Source: Cohnella sp. WQ 127256 (GTDB taxonomy: Bacteria; Bacillota; Bacilli; Paenibacillales; Paenibacillaceae). From it: a DNA stretch of 64,000 bases. The stretch is from assembly GCF_024519285.1 (NCBI RefSeq), contig NZ_JAMZCY010000004.1:434001-498000 (forward strand), written 5' to 3'. How positions within the stretch are numbered: position 1 is the stretch's first letter; every line of letters begins with the position of its first letter. The position numbers and the translations under genes are program-made. The notes under the pieces were generated by a model, which was not told where the DNA came from, ran no database searches, and worked only from the letters and a program-made list of their open reading frames with translations. Shown here piece after piece: positions 50,793 through 59,578 of this stretch.

Positions 50793-52838
50793 CTAGCTAT
50801 TCTTCATCATGGATGGGTATTTGTTAATTAACTGTACCCTCTTGTTAACATCTAGCTTTCTATAGATATTACTAATGTGCTTCTTGACTGTTGTTTCGCT
50901 AAGGAAGAGGTGCTTGGCAATTTCAAGGTTGGAGTAGCCCTTTACAATAAGCTCAAGCACTGTATTTTCTTTAGGAGTTAAATGGAGAAGAGGCTCCTCA
51001 TCCTGATTCCTTTCTTCCAGGATCCCAAATGATTCAACCATCTTGTTCAAGTATCGCTGAAGCTTGCTTCCTCTTGTATCAACCACGAACAAGGGAGTCG
51101 GCGTCTTATCGTCGTAATCGTAGTGAACCACATCCGTCCTCTCACACCCCAAGCTCTGAAAGATGCCATGCGAGAAAGGATGCGGCGGTGGAGCGGCCAC
51201 AACGAACCCACTAGCTAGCATATGAGTAATGAAGGCCATTCCCGTTGACCGGAGCATTGGCAGATCGGAGTAATCAATCGTATCTAGCGTCTTAAAAAAA
51301 TAACCCGCCTGCGAATGTTTTGGAACCCTTAGTTTCTTAAGCTCAGATTCTGGCAAGCTATTGAAATACACTGAGGATAGCGGTTTAGATCGTAAGTAGT
51401 CCAAAGTATGCTCGTTAATGGGGATAATAACCGCTAGCCCACGGATCACTCCTTGCGGGTCTCGCGTTAGCTTAACGGAATTCGGATCTAGGAGGAATAA
51501 CTCCTCAAGGTCAATATGTTTTAAAGCATAGAGGCTATCTTCCCTGGTGACCAAGTACTCCATTTGTTCTCCGGCATTTGGTTGCGGAAGCTTGATTGAA
51601 ATATCCTTCGCATGGAGATGTCGATTAATCATATACTGCTCAGCTTCGGCCCTATTCGTGGAACTAAGAGGCTCAGAGCTATAAGATACGGATTGCTGAT
51701 AAAAGACGGATTGAATCAACTGGTCTCCAATATAATAAAACCATTCTGCGTTATGCCAAGAAATCGCTTTGTTGCGTGCTGACTTCTTGATTTCCTCGTA
51801 ATAGTACAATACACATCGTTTCCAAAGTCTGTTGTAGTTCTCCGGCTTGCGGAGTCTTAATTCAGAATGAATAGCCTCACGTAATAAATCATGAAGCAGC
51901 CACCCTCGATCTACTCGCTGGACAAAGGAAAACTGTACAAGCCTTTGGAAGGATTCTGTTGACACTTCCTTCTCCATGACAAAGCTCAATATTTCTTGGT
52001 TAAATAGCCGTAGCACCGCTACCGCCTCTACTAAAGCGCGCATGTCCTGACTCGGAACCTCTGTTAGCCAATTGTTTACGATATATGTAAAGTGTTCTTT
52101 GTCATCCGAATAAACCGTGTGGTGAAAACTCTGAACTAATACTGTAGATACTATCAACGTTAAGGTCAGAGGATGGCCTTTCGTTTGATTCCAAATCCGT
52201 CTAATCAGCTCATCCTGCTCAATCCCCGAGCGTTCCAAGTATTGTTTAACCGAGTTATAATCCAGATCAGCAAGCGGCATCCGATAAATATATTGCCGCC
52301 ATGCAGGAGAGGAAAGCCACCCCCCTTGTAAGGGGGTTCTACTACAAATGACAACAAGAATATCCAAATTAAGCTTAGCAAGGAACTCATCTCGCAACCA
52401 ATTCTCCATCTCACCGATTTCTTCGAAGGTATCTAAAGCAAGAACCATTTTACTTGATTGTGAAGATTCCAGAATCGCACCTAAACACGTTTCAACTAAT
52501 CGATTCAAATCTGCGGCTTGCTCTATCATTTTATAAAGGGGATAACGTAGCGCACCTAGTACATGAAGGCAAAATTCAGCCGGATTCTTAGGGAAAACAC
52601 GGGTGTCCAATAAGAGGAATTTCATCTGTCCGCTCTCTGTCATTCGGCGAAATTCATTTAACAAATAAGTTTTCCCTACTCCACCGGTGCCATAAACATT
52701 AAGGATGACCCCTTCCCAGGTGTCACCCGCCAGCGCTGCTTGAAATTGTTGAATTTCATTCTCTCTACCTACGAGAAAATGCTGCTCGATATGATCAACT
52801 CTATTGATTATCCTGCGATGTTGTATCTCCTTCGACAT
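50793..52838 (-). CDS. STAND-type ATPase/LuxR-HTH regulator, copy A
   Basis: Product of 681 aa. Walker A GTGGVGKT (50-57), Walker B VLALDTFEE, winged helix LLHDLLREAIHSEL, the same unrecognised middle region as copy B (IPINEHTLDYLRSKPLSSVYFNS, VVAAPPPHPFSHGIF, FVVDTRGSKLQRYLNKM) and a C-terminal LuxR HTH (KENTVLELIVKGYSNLEIAKHLFLSETTVKKHISNIYRKL). The ATG at 52838 (AGAGGTGG 7 nt upstream) gives the same N-terminus as copy B; the frame extends further to 52919 without a good site. It lies 85 bp after the flavoprotein gene and is followed by a terminator, then the copper genes, its likely targets. Confidence 0.87.
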   Translation of the reverse strand: MSKEIQHRRIINRVDHIEQHFLVGRENEIQQFQAALAGDTWEGVILNVYGTGGVGKTYLLNEFRRMTESGQMKFLLLDTRVFPKNPAEFCLHVLGALRYPLYKMIEQAADLNRLVETCLGAILESSQSSKMVLALDTFEEIGEMENWLRDEFLAKLNLDILVVICSRTPLQGGWLSSPAWRQYIYRMPLADLDYNSVKQYLERSGIEQDELIRRIWNQTKGHPLTLTLIVSTVLVQSFHHTVYSDDKEHFTYIVNNWLTEVPSQDMRALVEAVAVLRLFNQEILSFVMEKEVSTESFQRLVQFSFVQRVDRGWLLHDLLREAIHSELRLRKPENYNRLWKRCVLYYYEEIKKSARNKAISWHNAEWFYYIGDQLIQSVFYQQSVSYSSEPLSSTNRAEAEQYMINRHLHAKDISIKLPQPNAGEQMEYLVTREDSLYALKHIDLEELFLLDPNSVKLTRDPQGVIRGLAVIIPINEHTLDYLRSKPLSSVYFNSLPESELKKLRVPKHSQAGYFFKTLDTIDYSDLPMLRSTGMAFITHMLASGFVVAAPPPHPFSHGIFQSLGCERTDVVHYDYDDKTPTPLFVVDTRGSKLQRYLNKMVESFGILEERNQDEEPLLHLTPKENTVLELIVKGYSNLEIAKHLFLSETTVKKHISNIYRKLDVNKRVQLINKYPSMMKNS

Positions 52839-52922
52839 GGCCTTGCCACCTCTCATGATATCGATCATAACAAGCTGCCATATACATTTTGTAAACGAGT
52901 TGAGTGGGCCGGTCAGCAATCT

Positions 52923-54581
52923 CTAAGATCCCAGCTCATCCGCAATAGCACGTCCCGCAACCCTTCCCGTGAAGAGACAGCCCCCTAGGAAGGTTCCTTC
53001 CAACGCCCGATAACCGTGCACGCCACCACCGCCGAAGCCGGATACTTCTCCTGCAGCATACAGTCCCGGGATCGGTTCTCCCGAAGAGTCGAGAACACGA
53101 CCGGACAAATCGGTCTGCAGCCCACCTAATGTTTTGCGACTGACGATATGCAGCCGAACAGCGATCAGCGGACCGTTCTTGGGATCTAGTATTTTGTGCG
53201 GACGAGCGACCCGAATAAATTTGTCCCCCAAGTAATTACGCGCACCCCGCAGGGCTGTAATCTGCATATCCTTCGTAAACGTATTGTCCATTTCCCGGTC
53301 CCTGGCCCGTATTTGCCGTTCGATCTCCTCAACCTTCAATAGATGCTCGCCCGTCAGTCTGTTCATTCCAGTAACGAGCTCGGCAAGATTGTCGGCTACA
53401 ATGAAATCCTCACCTTTATCCATGAACGCTTTGACAGGAGCCGTAGCTCCGGGCAATACTCTAGCTAGCACTTGCCGAATGCTCTTACCGGTCAAATCCG
53501 GATTCTGTTCTGAGCCTGAGAGAGCGAATTCTTTTTCTATCATTTTTTGCGTCAAAATAAACCAAGAGTACTCGTATCCCGTTTGCCTTAGCGTCTCCAG
53601 CGTACCTAAAGTGTCAAAGCCAGGGAAGTTAGGTGCGGGCAAGCGCTGGCCCAGCGCGTCTAACCAAATCGATGAGGGGCCAGGAAGAATACGTATGCCG
53701 TGATTAGGCCATATCGGATTCCAATTCTTGATCCCTTCCGTGTAATGCCACATGCGATCCCGGTTCACGATTCGGCCGCCCGCTTCCTCGGTAATGGCAA
53801 GCATCCGTCCATCTACGTGAGCAGGAACCCCCGAAAGCATATGAGCTGGAGGAGCGCCCAACCGCTTGGGCCAATTCGCCCGAATCAAGTCATGGTTCGC
53901 GCCAATCCCACCACTAGAAATGAGCACAGCTTGCGAGCGATATTCGAATTCACCGACCACCACTCTAGAGCTTTCTTCCCCACGTGCTGATTCACTAGAC
54001 GCTAAAATGGAACCGCTTACACCAATGACTGTACCGTTCTGATTGATTAATTGATCCACACGATGGCGAGGTCCAAACGTGATAAGTCCCTTCTTCATAT
54101 GCTCTCTAACCCGCCGTTCGAAAGGTGCCACAATAGCTGGCCCTGTTCCCCACACAATGTGAAATCGAGGAACCGAGTTGCCATGTCCCTCTGCCAGATA
54201 GCCGCCCCGTTCTGCCCATCCGACAACCGGAAAGAATCGCACTCCCATGCTACGCAGCCACGCTCGCTTTTCCCCAGCGGCAAAGTTAATATAGGCCTCT
54301 GCCCACTGCCGTCCCCAATAATCCTCGTCCTCTTCTCTGTCGAAGCCAGCGGATCCAAGCCAATCCTGCAACGCCAATTCCTTAGAGTCTTTAATGCCCA
54401 ACCGACGCTGTTCCGGCGAATCAACTAGAAATAAGCCGCCGAAAGACCACCAAGCTTGACCCCCGAGCGAGCTTTCCGACTCTTGGTCGAGCAGCATGAC
54501 CTTATTCCCTTTGTCCGCCATTTCCGCTGCTGCTACCAGACCCGCTAACCCTGCGCCTACCACGATAACGTCGTAATCCAA
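52923..54581 (-). CDS. FAD-dependent dehydrogenase (KsdD/fumarate-reductase-like)
   Basis: Product of 552 aa. N-terminal FAD motif DVIVVGAGLAGLVAAAEMADKG with LLDQESESSLGGQAWWSFGG; C-terminal GEVSGFGGGGVHGYRALEGTFLGGCLFTGRVAGR closes the FAD site. This matches the FAD-binding dehydrogenase group related to 3-ketosteroid delta-1-dehydrogenases and fumarate reductase flavoproteins. The true electron acceptor and substrate are unknown. AAGGAGG precedes the ATG. Divergent from the LLM monooxygenase (54734). A TATAAT -10 and a perfect odd palindrome lie just upstream. Confidence 0.88.
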   Translation of the reverse strand: MDYDVIVVGAGLAGLVAAAEMADKGNKVMLLDQESESSLGGQAWWSFGGLFLVDSPEQRRLGIKDSKELALQDWLGSAGFDREEDEDYWGRQWAEAYINFAAGEKRAWLRSMGVRFFPVVGWAERGGYLAEGHGNSVPRFHIVWGTGPAIVAPFERRVREHMKKGLITFGPRHRVDQLINQNGTVIGVSGSILASSESARGEESSRVVVGEFEYRSQAVLISSGGIGANHDLIRANWPKRLGAPPAHMLSGVPAHVDGRMLAITEEAGGRIVNRDRMWHYTEGIKNWNPIWPNHGIRILPGPSSIWLDALGQRLPAPNFPGFDTLGTLETLRQTGYEYSWFILTQKMIEKEFALSGSEQNPDLTGKSIRQVLARVLPGATAPVKAFMDKGEDFIVADNLAELVTGMNRLTGEHLLKVEEIERQIRARDREMDNTFTKDMQITALRGARNYLGDKFIRVARPHKILDPKNGPLIAVRLHIVSRKTLGGLQTDLSGRVLDSSGEPIPGLYAAGEVSGFGGGGVHGYRALEGTFLGGCLFTGRVAGRAIADELGS

Positions 54582-54613
54582 GGACGATCCCTCCTTACGT
54601 AATAAACGAATTA

Positions 54614-54628
54614 AATATGTTACATATT
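54614..54628. promoter_or_regulatory. 15-bp odd palindrome AATATGT-T-ACATATT in the divergent flavoprotein promoter
   Basis: Perfect 7-bp arms around one base, immediately downstream of a TATAAT (minus strand) that would serve the FAD dehydrogenase. A repressor site by position; no regulator gene is adjacent. Confidence 0.4.
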
Positions 54629-54678
54629 ATACCAGAGACGTATAATCTCGAATATCCACCACACTATACTTACTAAAG

Positions 54679-54707
54679 TTGAGAAACAATAAATTATTTA
54701 GTACACT
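54679..54707 (+). promoter_or_regulatory. Promoter of the LLM monooxygenase gene
   Basis: TTGAGA (54679-54684), 17-bp spacer, TACACT (54702-54707). ACTAAA and TTTAGT arms flank the spacer. Confidence 0.5.
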
Positions 54708-54733
54708 ATAAGTAACGAAGGAGGCGGTTCAGA

Positions 54734-55804
54734 ATGACCCATCTGGCAAACCACATGGAAATAGGAATTAGTACGTTTTTGGAGGCCACACCTAACCCGG
54801 TGATAGGTCAAGCGATCAGTCATGCCCAGCGCTTGCGCGATGCAGTTGAAGAGATCGTATTAGCTGATCAAGTCGGACTTGATGTCTATGGAATAGGTGA
54901 GCATCATCGTGCTGATTACGCAGCAACCGCTCCCGCTGTAGTCTTGGCAGCAGCTGCCGCCATGACCAAGCGAATCAGACTCACAAGTGCCGTTACCGTG
55001 CTATCCTCAGATGATCCGGTTCGCGTATATCAAGCTTTCTCTACCCTAGACGGAATCTCTAACGGTCGCGCCGAAATTATGGCCGGTCGGGGTTCGTTCA
55101 TCGAATCATTCCCGTTATTCGGACGTAATTTGGATGATTACGATGAATTGTTCGATGAAAACCTAGAGCTACTCCTTGCGATCAGAGAATCGGAGAAGGT
55201 TACTTGGCGTGGCGGTCATCGTCCTGCGATTAATAATCTTGGGGTCTACCCCCGCTCTGTTCAAAGCCCACTCCCCGTATGGATCGCAACCGGCGGAAAC
55301 CCAGAGTCGGCTATACGGGCAGGAACGCTTGGTCTTCCCGTCACGTTCGCCATCATCGGCGGGATGCCAGAGAGGTTTGCACCGTTAGTCAAACTCTACA
55401 AGGATGCTGCCGCACGTGCGGGTCATAATCCTGACACATTACAGATTGCTACACATTCGCACGGATTTGTCGGTGAAACAAACGAGCAGGCTGCTGATCT
55501 ATTTTTCCCGTCCAATCAGGCTCAGATGAACGTGATAGGGCGCGAACGAGGTTGGCCACCTTACGGTCGAGATTCCTTTGATGCCGCCCGTAGCCTGAGG
55601 GGAGCCCTCTATGTAGGCGATGCAGAGTATGTAGCGGAGAAGATTGTTCTATTACGCCGCAATCTAGGGATCAACCGTTTCTTCCTCCACTTAGATGTAA
55701 GTACAATGCCTCACTCCGAACTTATGCGTTCTATCGAACTGCTCGGCACTAAAGTTGCACCACTGGTGCGTAAAGAGCTTGCTCGCCTTGAGGCAACGGA
55801 ATAA
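54734..55804 (+). CDS. Luciferase-like (LLM class) flavin-dependent oxidoreductase
   Basis: Product of 356 aa, TIM-barrel flavin monooxygenase fold. [89 protein letters not shown], and [18 protein letters not shown] are typical of the group that oxidises small substrates with FMNH2 and oxygen. AAGGAGGCGG lies upstream. Divergent from a FAD dehydrogenase. The substrate is unknown. Confidence 0.92.
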   Translation: MTHLANHMEIGISTFLEATPNPVIGQAISHAQRLRDAVEEIVLADQVGLDVYGIGEHHRADYAATAPAVVLAAAAAMTKRIRLTSAVTVLSSDDPVRVYQAFSTLDGISNGRAEIMAGRGSFIESFPLFGRNLDDYDELFDENLELLLAIRESEKVTWRGGHRPAINNLGVYPRSVQSPLPVWIATGGNPESAIRAGTLGLPVTFAIIGGMPERFAPLVKLYKDAAARAGHNPDTLQIATHSHGFVGETNEQAADLFFPSNQAQMNVIGRERGWPPYGRDSFDAARSLRGALYVGDAEYVAEKIVLLRRNLGINRFFLHLDVSTMPHSELMRSIELLGTKVAPLVRKELARLEATE

Positions 55805-55820
55805 GGACTAATGATGACAA

Positions 55821-55865
55821 AAAGAGAAGTGTGCGAGCTAATAGGAGCTTGCACACTTCTCTTCT
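55821..55865. terminator. Bidirectional terminator between the LLM and epimerase genes
   Basis: AAGAGAAGTGTGC pairs with GCACACTTCTCTT, extended by AGCT/AGCT inside. Flanked by A and T runs. Confidence 0.8.
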
Positions 55866-55911
55866 ATACTTGCTGAGAGAATGTATTCAAATTTATTCAA
55901 TTAGGAACCAT

Positions 55912-56928
55912 TTATTCCTTTATTGTTAATAGAGCAGCATCCAAAGCACGAATAACTTTATCGCACCAGCTATCAAATTCCGGATCCTCTTTTTGATATT
56001 CAGGATGGGCTATAATGTTAGCTATCGTTTGCTTGATTCCTTGATCTAGTCGAGTGGTAGCCACGAATCCGGGAACAAGTCTCTTCAGCTTTGAATTATC
56101 AAAGACAACGGAATTGGCCTTATCCCCCAATAACCCGCCTCTGTAATCCTCTTTACTACATGCCGCCAAAAATTCAGATGAAACATGAACAGCATTGAGT
56201 TTGACACCAAGGGCATCCGCAATCGCCTCATAGATTTGATTCCAGGTCACCGTCTCATCCGAAGTGATATGAACGGACTCCCCAATCGCATGAATATTGC
56301 CCATTAAGCCAATAAAGCCTTTAGCAAAGTCGCTATTATGCGTCATCGTCCACAGGGAAGTACCATCTCCATGAATGATTACAGGTTTATTTGCCAGCAT
56401 ACGCCTAGCAACTTGCCATGACCCCTTACTTCCATGCACGCCAAGTGGAATGGAGCGCTCATCGTAAGTATGACTAGGTCTCACAATCGTTATGGGAAAG
56501 CCATTGTCACGATACTGCTTCATCAAATAATCTTCACAAGCAATCTTATTTCGGGAGTACTCCCAATATGGATTCGATAAAGGGGTTCCCTCCGTGATTC
56601 TATAATCGGATAATGGCGTTTGGTATGCTGAAGCTGAGCTAATAAACATGAATTGCTTCGTTTTACCGTTAAATAATCGGAAGTCTCTTTCCAATTGACT
56701 AGGTTCAAAGGCTATAAAATCGGCAACAACATCAAACTCTAAATCTTCAATAAGCTTAGCGACATGATCTTCATCATTAATATCCGCTTGAATACAGTTT
56801 ACTCCTGCTGGCAAGTCCACATTTCGGTTGCCTCTGTTAAGAAGATACAATTGACAGCCTTCTTCTAACAACTGCTTCGTAATCGCAGAACTAATCGTGC
56901 CTGTTCCTCCAATGAATAAGGCTTTCAT
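55912..56928 (-). CDS. NAD-dependent epimerase/dehydratase-family protein
   Basis: Product of 338 aa, extended SDR. MKALFIGGTGTISSAITKQLLEEGCQLYLLNRGN is the nucleotide-binding loop (GGTGTISS), and FISSASAYQ, YSRNKIACEDYL (YxxxK as YSRNK) and VRPSHTYDERSIP follow. Resembles bacterial relatives of isoflavone reductase/CsrB-type epimerases. The ATG at 56928 has GGAGGTGG 5 nt upstream; the frame continues to 56982 without a site. It lies 103 bp after the MFS gene, preceded by an AAGTTAACTT palindrome. Substrate unknown. Confidence 0.87.
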   Translation of the reverse strand: MKALFIGGTGTISSAITKQLLEEGCQLYLLNRGNRNVDLPAGVNCIQADINDEDHVAKLIEDLEFDVVADFIAFEPSQLERDFRLFNGKTKQFMFISSASAYQTPLSDYRITEGTPLSNPYWEYSRNKIACEDYLMKQYRDNGFPITIVRPSHTYDERSIPLGVHGSKGSWQVARRMLANKPVIIHGDGTSLWTMTHNSDFAKGFIGLMGNIHAIGESVHITSDETVTWNQIYEAIADALGVKLNAVHVSSEFLAACSKEDYRGGLLGDKANSVVFDNSKLKRLVPGFVATTRLDQGIKQTIANIIAHPEYQKEDPEFDSWCDKVIRALDAALLTIKE

Positions 56929-57031
56929 AATCCACCTCCGCAAGGAATGTACTAAAGTTAACTTAAGGTCGCTACTCTTCACTTAAACATAGGTTGTTGT
57001 ATAAAGTTACTTAATGTTACTGAGAGAACAT

Positions 57032-58282
57032 TTATGCGTTGGCGCCCTTAAGCTTATTATCCTTCGGCAGCCAGATCGCTAATATGCCAAGCAGAGGCAG
57101 GAACCCAGACACTTTCATAATGAATGCGATACTTGTTTCATCCGCTAGCCAACCTAGAAGCGCAGCACCAAGACCTCCCATACCGAAAGCCAACCCGAAA
57201 AACAGGCCAGAGACAAACCCGATTTTCCCGGGTATTAACTCTTGTGCATAAACAACGATAATTGAAAATGCAGAGGATAATATGAAGCCGGCCAAGACAG
57301 CCATAACTCCCGTCCAGAATAAATTCGAGAAAGGCAGCAAGAGTGAGAATGGGGAGGTTCCCAGAATGGAAAACCAAATGATATTACGTCTGCCAAAGCG
57401 ATCCGCCATCGGTCCGCCAAAGAAGGTACCTATGGCTGCAGCACCAAGAAAGGCAAAGAGGAACCACTGTGCATGACCGATGGAAACGCCATAATCGTCT
57501 ATTAAGTAGAATGTGTAGTAGCTCGATATGCTTGACATATAGACGTTCTTAGAGATAACAAGTGCAATAAGAATGACCATCGCCCATACCACTTGTCGAC
57601 TAGTTAGACCACTCTCGGGCTTACCATCTACGCCAACGGCCGCTTTAGGCTTGACCTCACGCCGTGGCAACAGAAGCTGCGAACCGTACCACTTAGCAAC
57701 ATACATTTGAATAGCAATCGCTGCAAGGGCCGCGAAAACAAACCAGATTACACCTAACTGACCAATATGCACGAATAGAACAGCCGTCATGATTGGACCA
57801 AGCGAGCTTCCGATATTGCCTCCCACTTGGAAAATAGATTGTGCGAGACCCCGTCTTGGACCGGCAGCCAAATAAGCGACCCTTGACGATTCAGGGTGGA
57901 AAATAGCAGATCCAATCCCCATTGAGGTGACAGCTAGTAAAATAATTGAATATTGAGGTGCAAGTGCCAGTGCCACGATACCGGCTAATGTAAAACAGAC
58001 GCCAATGGGAAGAATAAGTGGCATTGGTCTTTTGTCTGCGAATCGTCCGATCAGGGGCTGAAGTAATGAAGCCGTCAGATTCATCGCTAAAGCGATCATG
58101 CCTATCTGTGTATAGCTTAAGCTAAGTTCCGCCTTCAAGATTGGAAATAGTGCGGAAACCGTTGATTGCATAGTGTCGTTCAGCATGTGAACGATGCTAA
58201 TTGCAAATAAGATGGGGAACACCGTCACCGACGCAGTCTGGGAGAGGGTCTTTGATTTGTTAACGTCTGCATTTGCACTCAT
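57032..58282 (-). CDS. MFS transporter, fosmidomycin-resistance (Fsr) type
   Basis: Product of 416 aa, 12 membrane segments. The Fsr signature is clear: SIVHMLNDTMQSTVSALFPILKAELSLSYTQIGMIALAMNLTASLLQPLIGRFADKRP, SAIFHPESSRVAYLAAGPRRGLAQSIFQVGGNIGSSLGP, and MADRFGRRNIIWFS. Such pumps export fosmidomycin and similar molecules; the natural substrate is unknown. It begins 24 bp after the yjdM-like gene and is probably in operon with it. Confidence 0.92.
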   Translation of the reverse strand: MSANADVNKSKTLSQTASVTVFPILFAISIVHMLNDTMQSTVSALFPILKAELSLSYTQIGMIALAMNLTASLLQPLIGRFADKRPMPLILPIGVCFTLAGIVALALAPQYSIILLAVTSMGIGSAIFHPESSRVAYLAAGPRRGLAQSIFQVGGNIGSSLGPIMTAVLFVHIGQLGVIWFVFAALAAIAIQMYVAKWYGSQLLLPRREVKPKAAVGVDGKPESGLTSRQVVWAMVILIALVISKNVYMSSISSYYTFYLIDDYGVSIGHAQWFLFAFLGAAAIGTFFGGPMADRFGRRNIIWFSILGTSPFSLLLPFSNLFWTGVMAVLAGFILSSAFSIIVVYAQELIPGKIGFVSGLFFGLAFGMGGLGAALLGWLADETSIAFIMKVSGFLPLLGILAIWLPKDNKLKGANA

Positions 58283-58306
58283 GACTGGGTTTTCTCATCT
58301 CCGGAT

Positions 58307-58648
58307 CTATATCTTCTTAACAAACTCCGATTTCAGTTTCATAGCTCCAAAACCGTCAATTTTGCAATCGATATCATGATCTCCATCAATCAATCGAATG
58401 CTTTTTACCTTTGTACCTATTTTAACGACTAATGAGGTTCCTTTTACTTTAAGGTCTTTAATTACAGTTACGGAATCGCCATCGTTTAGGACATTTCCAT
58501 TAGCATCCTTGATAATCCTTACATCATCGTTATGATCGGACTCAGATTCCAAAGACCATTCATGAGCACATTCCGGACATACGAGCAGACTTCCGTCTTC
58601 GTAGGTGTATTCTGAATTACATTTCGGGCAGTTAGGTAAAGATGACAT
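58307..58648 (-). CDS. yjdM: YjdM/PhnA-family zinc-ribbon protein
   Basis: Product of 113 aa. An N-terminal zinc ribbon with CPKC (C7, C10) and CPEC (C24, C27) precedes the conserved [66 protein letters not shown] domain, SH3-like. Historically called PhnA but not part of the phosphonate lyase machinery. Its role is poorly known. First gene of a likely operon with the Fsr-type pump. No full ribosome-site or promoter analysis was possible. Confidence 0.92.
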   Translation of the reverse strand: MSSLPNCPKCNSEYTYEDGSLLVCPECAHEWSLESESDHNDDVRIIKDANGNVLNDGDSVTVIKDLKVKGTSLVVKIGTKVKSIRLIDGDHDIDCKIDGFGAMKLKSEFVKKI

Positions 58649-58762
58649 CGTTGCATGTACTCCAATCGTTAGTGTAAATTTGTAAAAATGATATGATATC
58701 TATACTGTCATAGTCTTCTCTTATTGACAATCATGACCGTGTGTATGCGAACCTGTTTGGGG

Positions 58763-59434
58763 CTAAGACTGATCCTTCCGATAGAGCTCGCGACTCTTAT
58801 AGCCGGCCTGAAGAATCATCTTCATTTCCTCTCGACGCTTCGCTCTTGTTTCCTCTTGTTTAGCACTATAGACATAACGTGCCCAATCTTTGCGATAACC
58901 CGGGGTAAGCGATTGGTACAAGGCCAGTAAATCTGGCGCATCCTTCAAATCCTTCTCCACACTTGGAATTAAGGAAATGTAATCATCCACGCGTTGACTG
59001 GATTGCGAAGAAGACTGGCCCTTTCCTTTGGCATCTTCCTTTAATCCAACAACTGTAAACACATCATCTAAGCCTACCATACGTGCAAATTTGATATTGC
59101 TTGTCCCGACATAGCCATCCTCATCACTACCGATTCCCGCAAGTAGGTCGTCCCGATGAATATAGGTGGGGTAAACTTTGTTTCCCATTTTAGGATACGC
59201 CGCAAAGAGATAGCCATTCGTATGGAGCCTTCCAAGTTCAATCACTTGATCCACAAGCTCCTTCAGAGACTTCATATCTAGCACAAAGGCAAAGATGAGA
59301 TCATACGCCTGCTCCTTGAGCGTCGTATCATAACCCGTCATCTCCGCAAAATACGCAGTTCCTTCTGGTGCATTCAATATCGCTACTTGAGCGTACTTGT
59401 GTAAATTCAACTTCTCTACTATCGACTTAGCCAT
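58763..59434 (-). CDS. YdeI/OmpD-associated-family protein with DUF3052-like N-terminus
   Basis: Product of 223 aa, cytoplasmic. The N-terminal 120 residues (IVEKLNLHKYAQVAILNAPEG, YDLIFAFVLDMKSLKELVDQVI, GYLFAAYPKMGNKVYPTYIHRDDLLAGI) resemble DUF3052-type proteins. A Ser/Gln linker (about 137-145) leads to a C-terminal YdeI-like helical segment (LYQSLTPGYRKDWARYVYSAKQEETRAKRREEMKMILQAGYKS). YdeI relatives are linked to antimicrobial-peptide resistance in some bacteria, but no function is established here. It stands alone between terminators. Confidence 0.72.
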   Translation of the reverse strand: MAKSIVEKLNLHKYAQVAILNAPEGTAYFAEMTGYDTTLKEQAYDLIFAFVLDMKSLKELVDQVIELGRLHTNGYLFAAYPKMGNKVYPTYIHRDDLLAGIGSDEDGYVGTSNIKFARMVGLDDVFTVVGLKEDAKGKGQSSSQSSQRVDDYISLIPSVEKDLKDAPDLLALYQSLTPGYRKDWARYVYSAKQEETRAKRREEMKMILQAGYKSRELYRKDQS

Positions 59435-59520
59435 TATGCTTCATCCCCTAACTGTTGTCGGATGCGTCTTCATTGATTCATGCTAATTATAATCATTTTA
59501 TTGTTCGAGTCACAAACCTA

Positions 59521-59571
59521 CAAACAAAAGCGACCTTATACCCGGGGAAAAGTATCCGAGAATAAGATCGC
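59521..59571 (-). terminator. Intrinsic terminator after the M60 peptidase gene
   Basis: On the minus strand GCGATCTTAT pairs with ATAAGGTCGC (one G-U), with an inner CGGATACTTTTCCCCG element, followed by TTTTGTTTG. Confidence 0.7.
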
Positions 59572-59578
59572 TTAAGAT

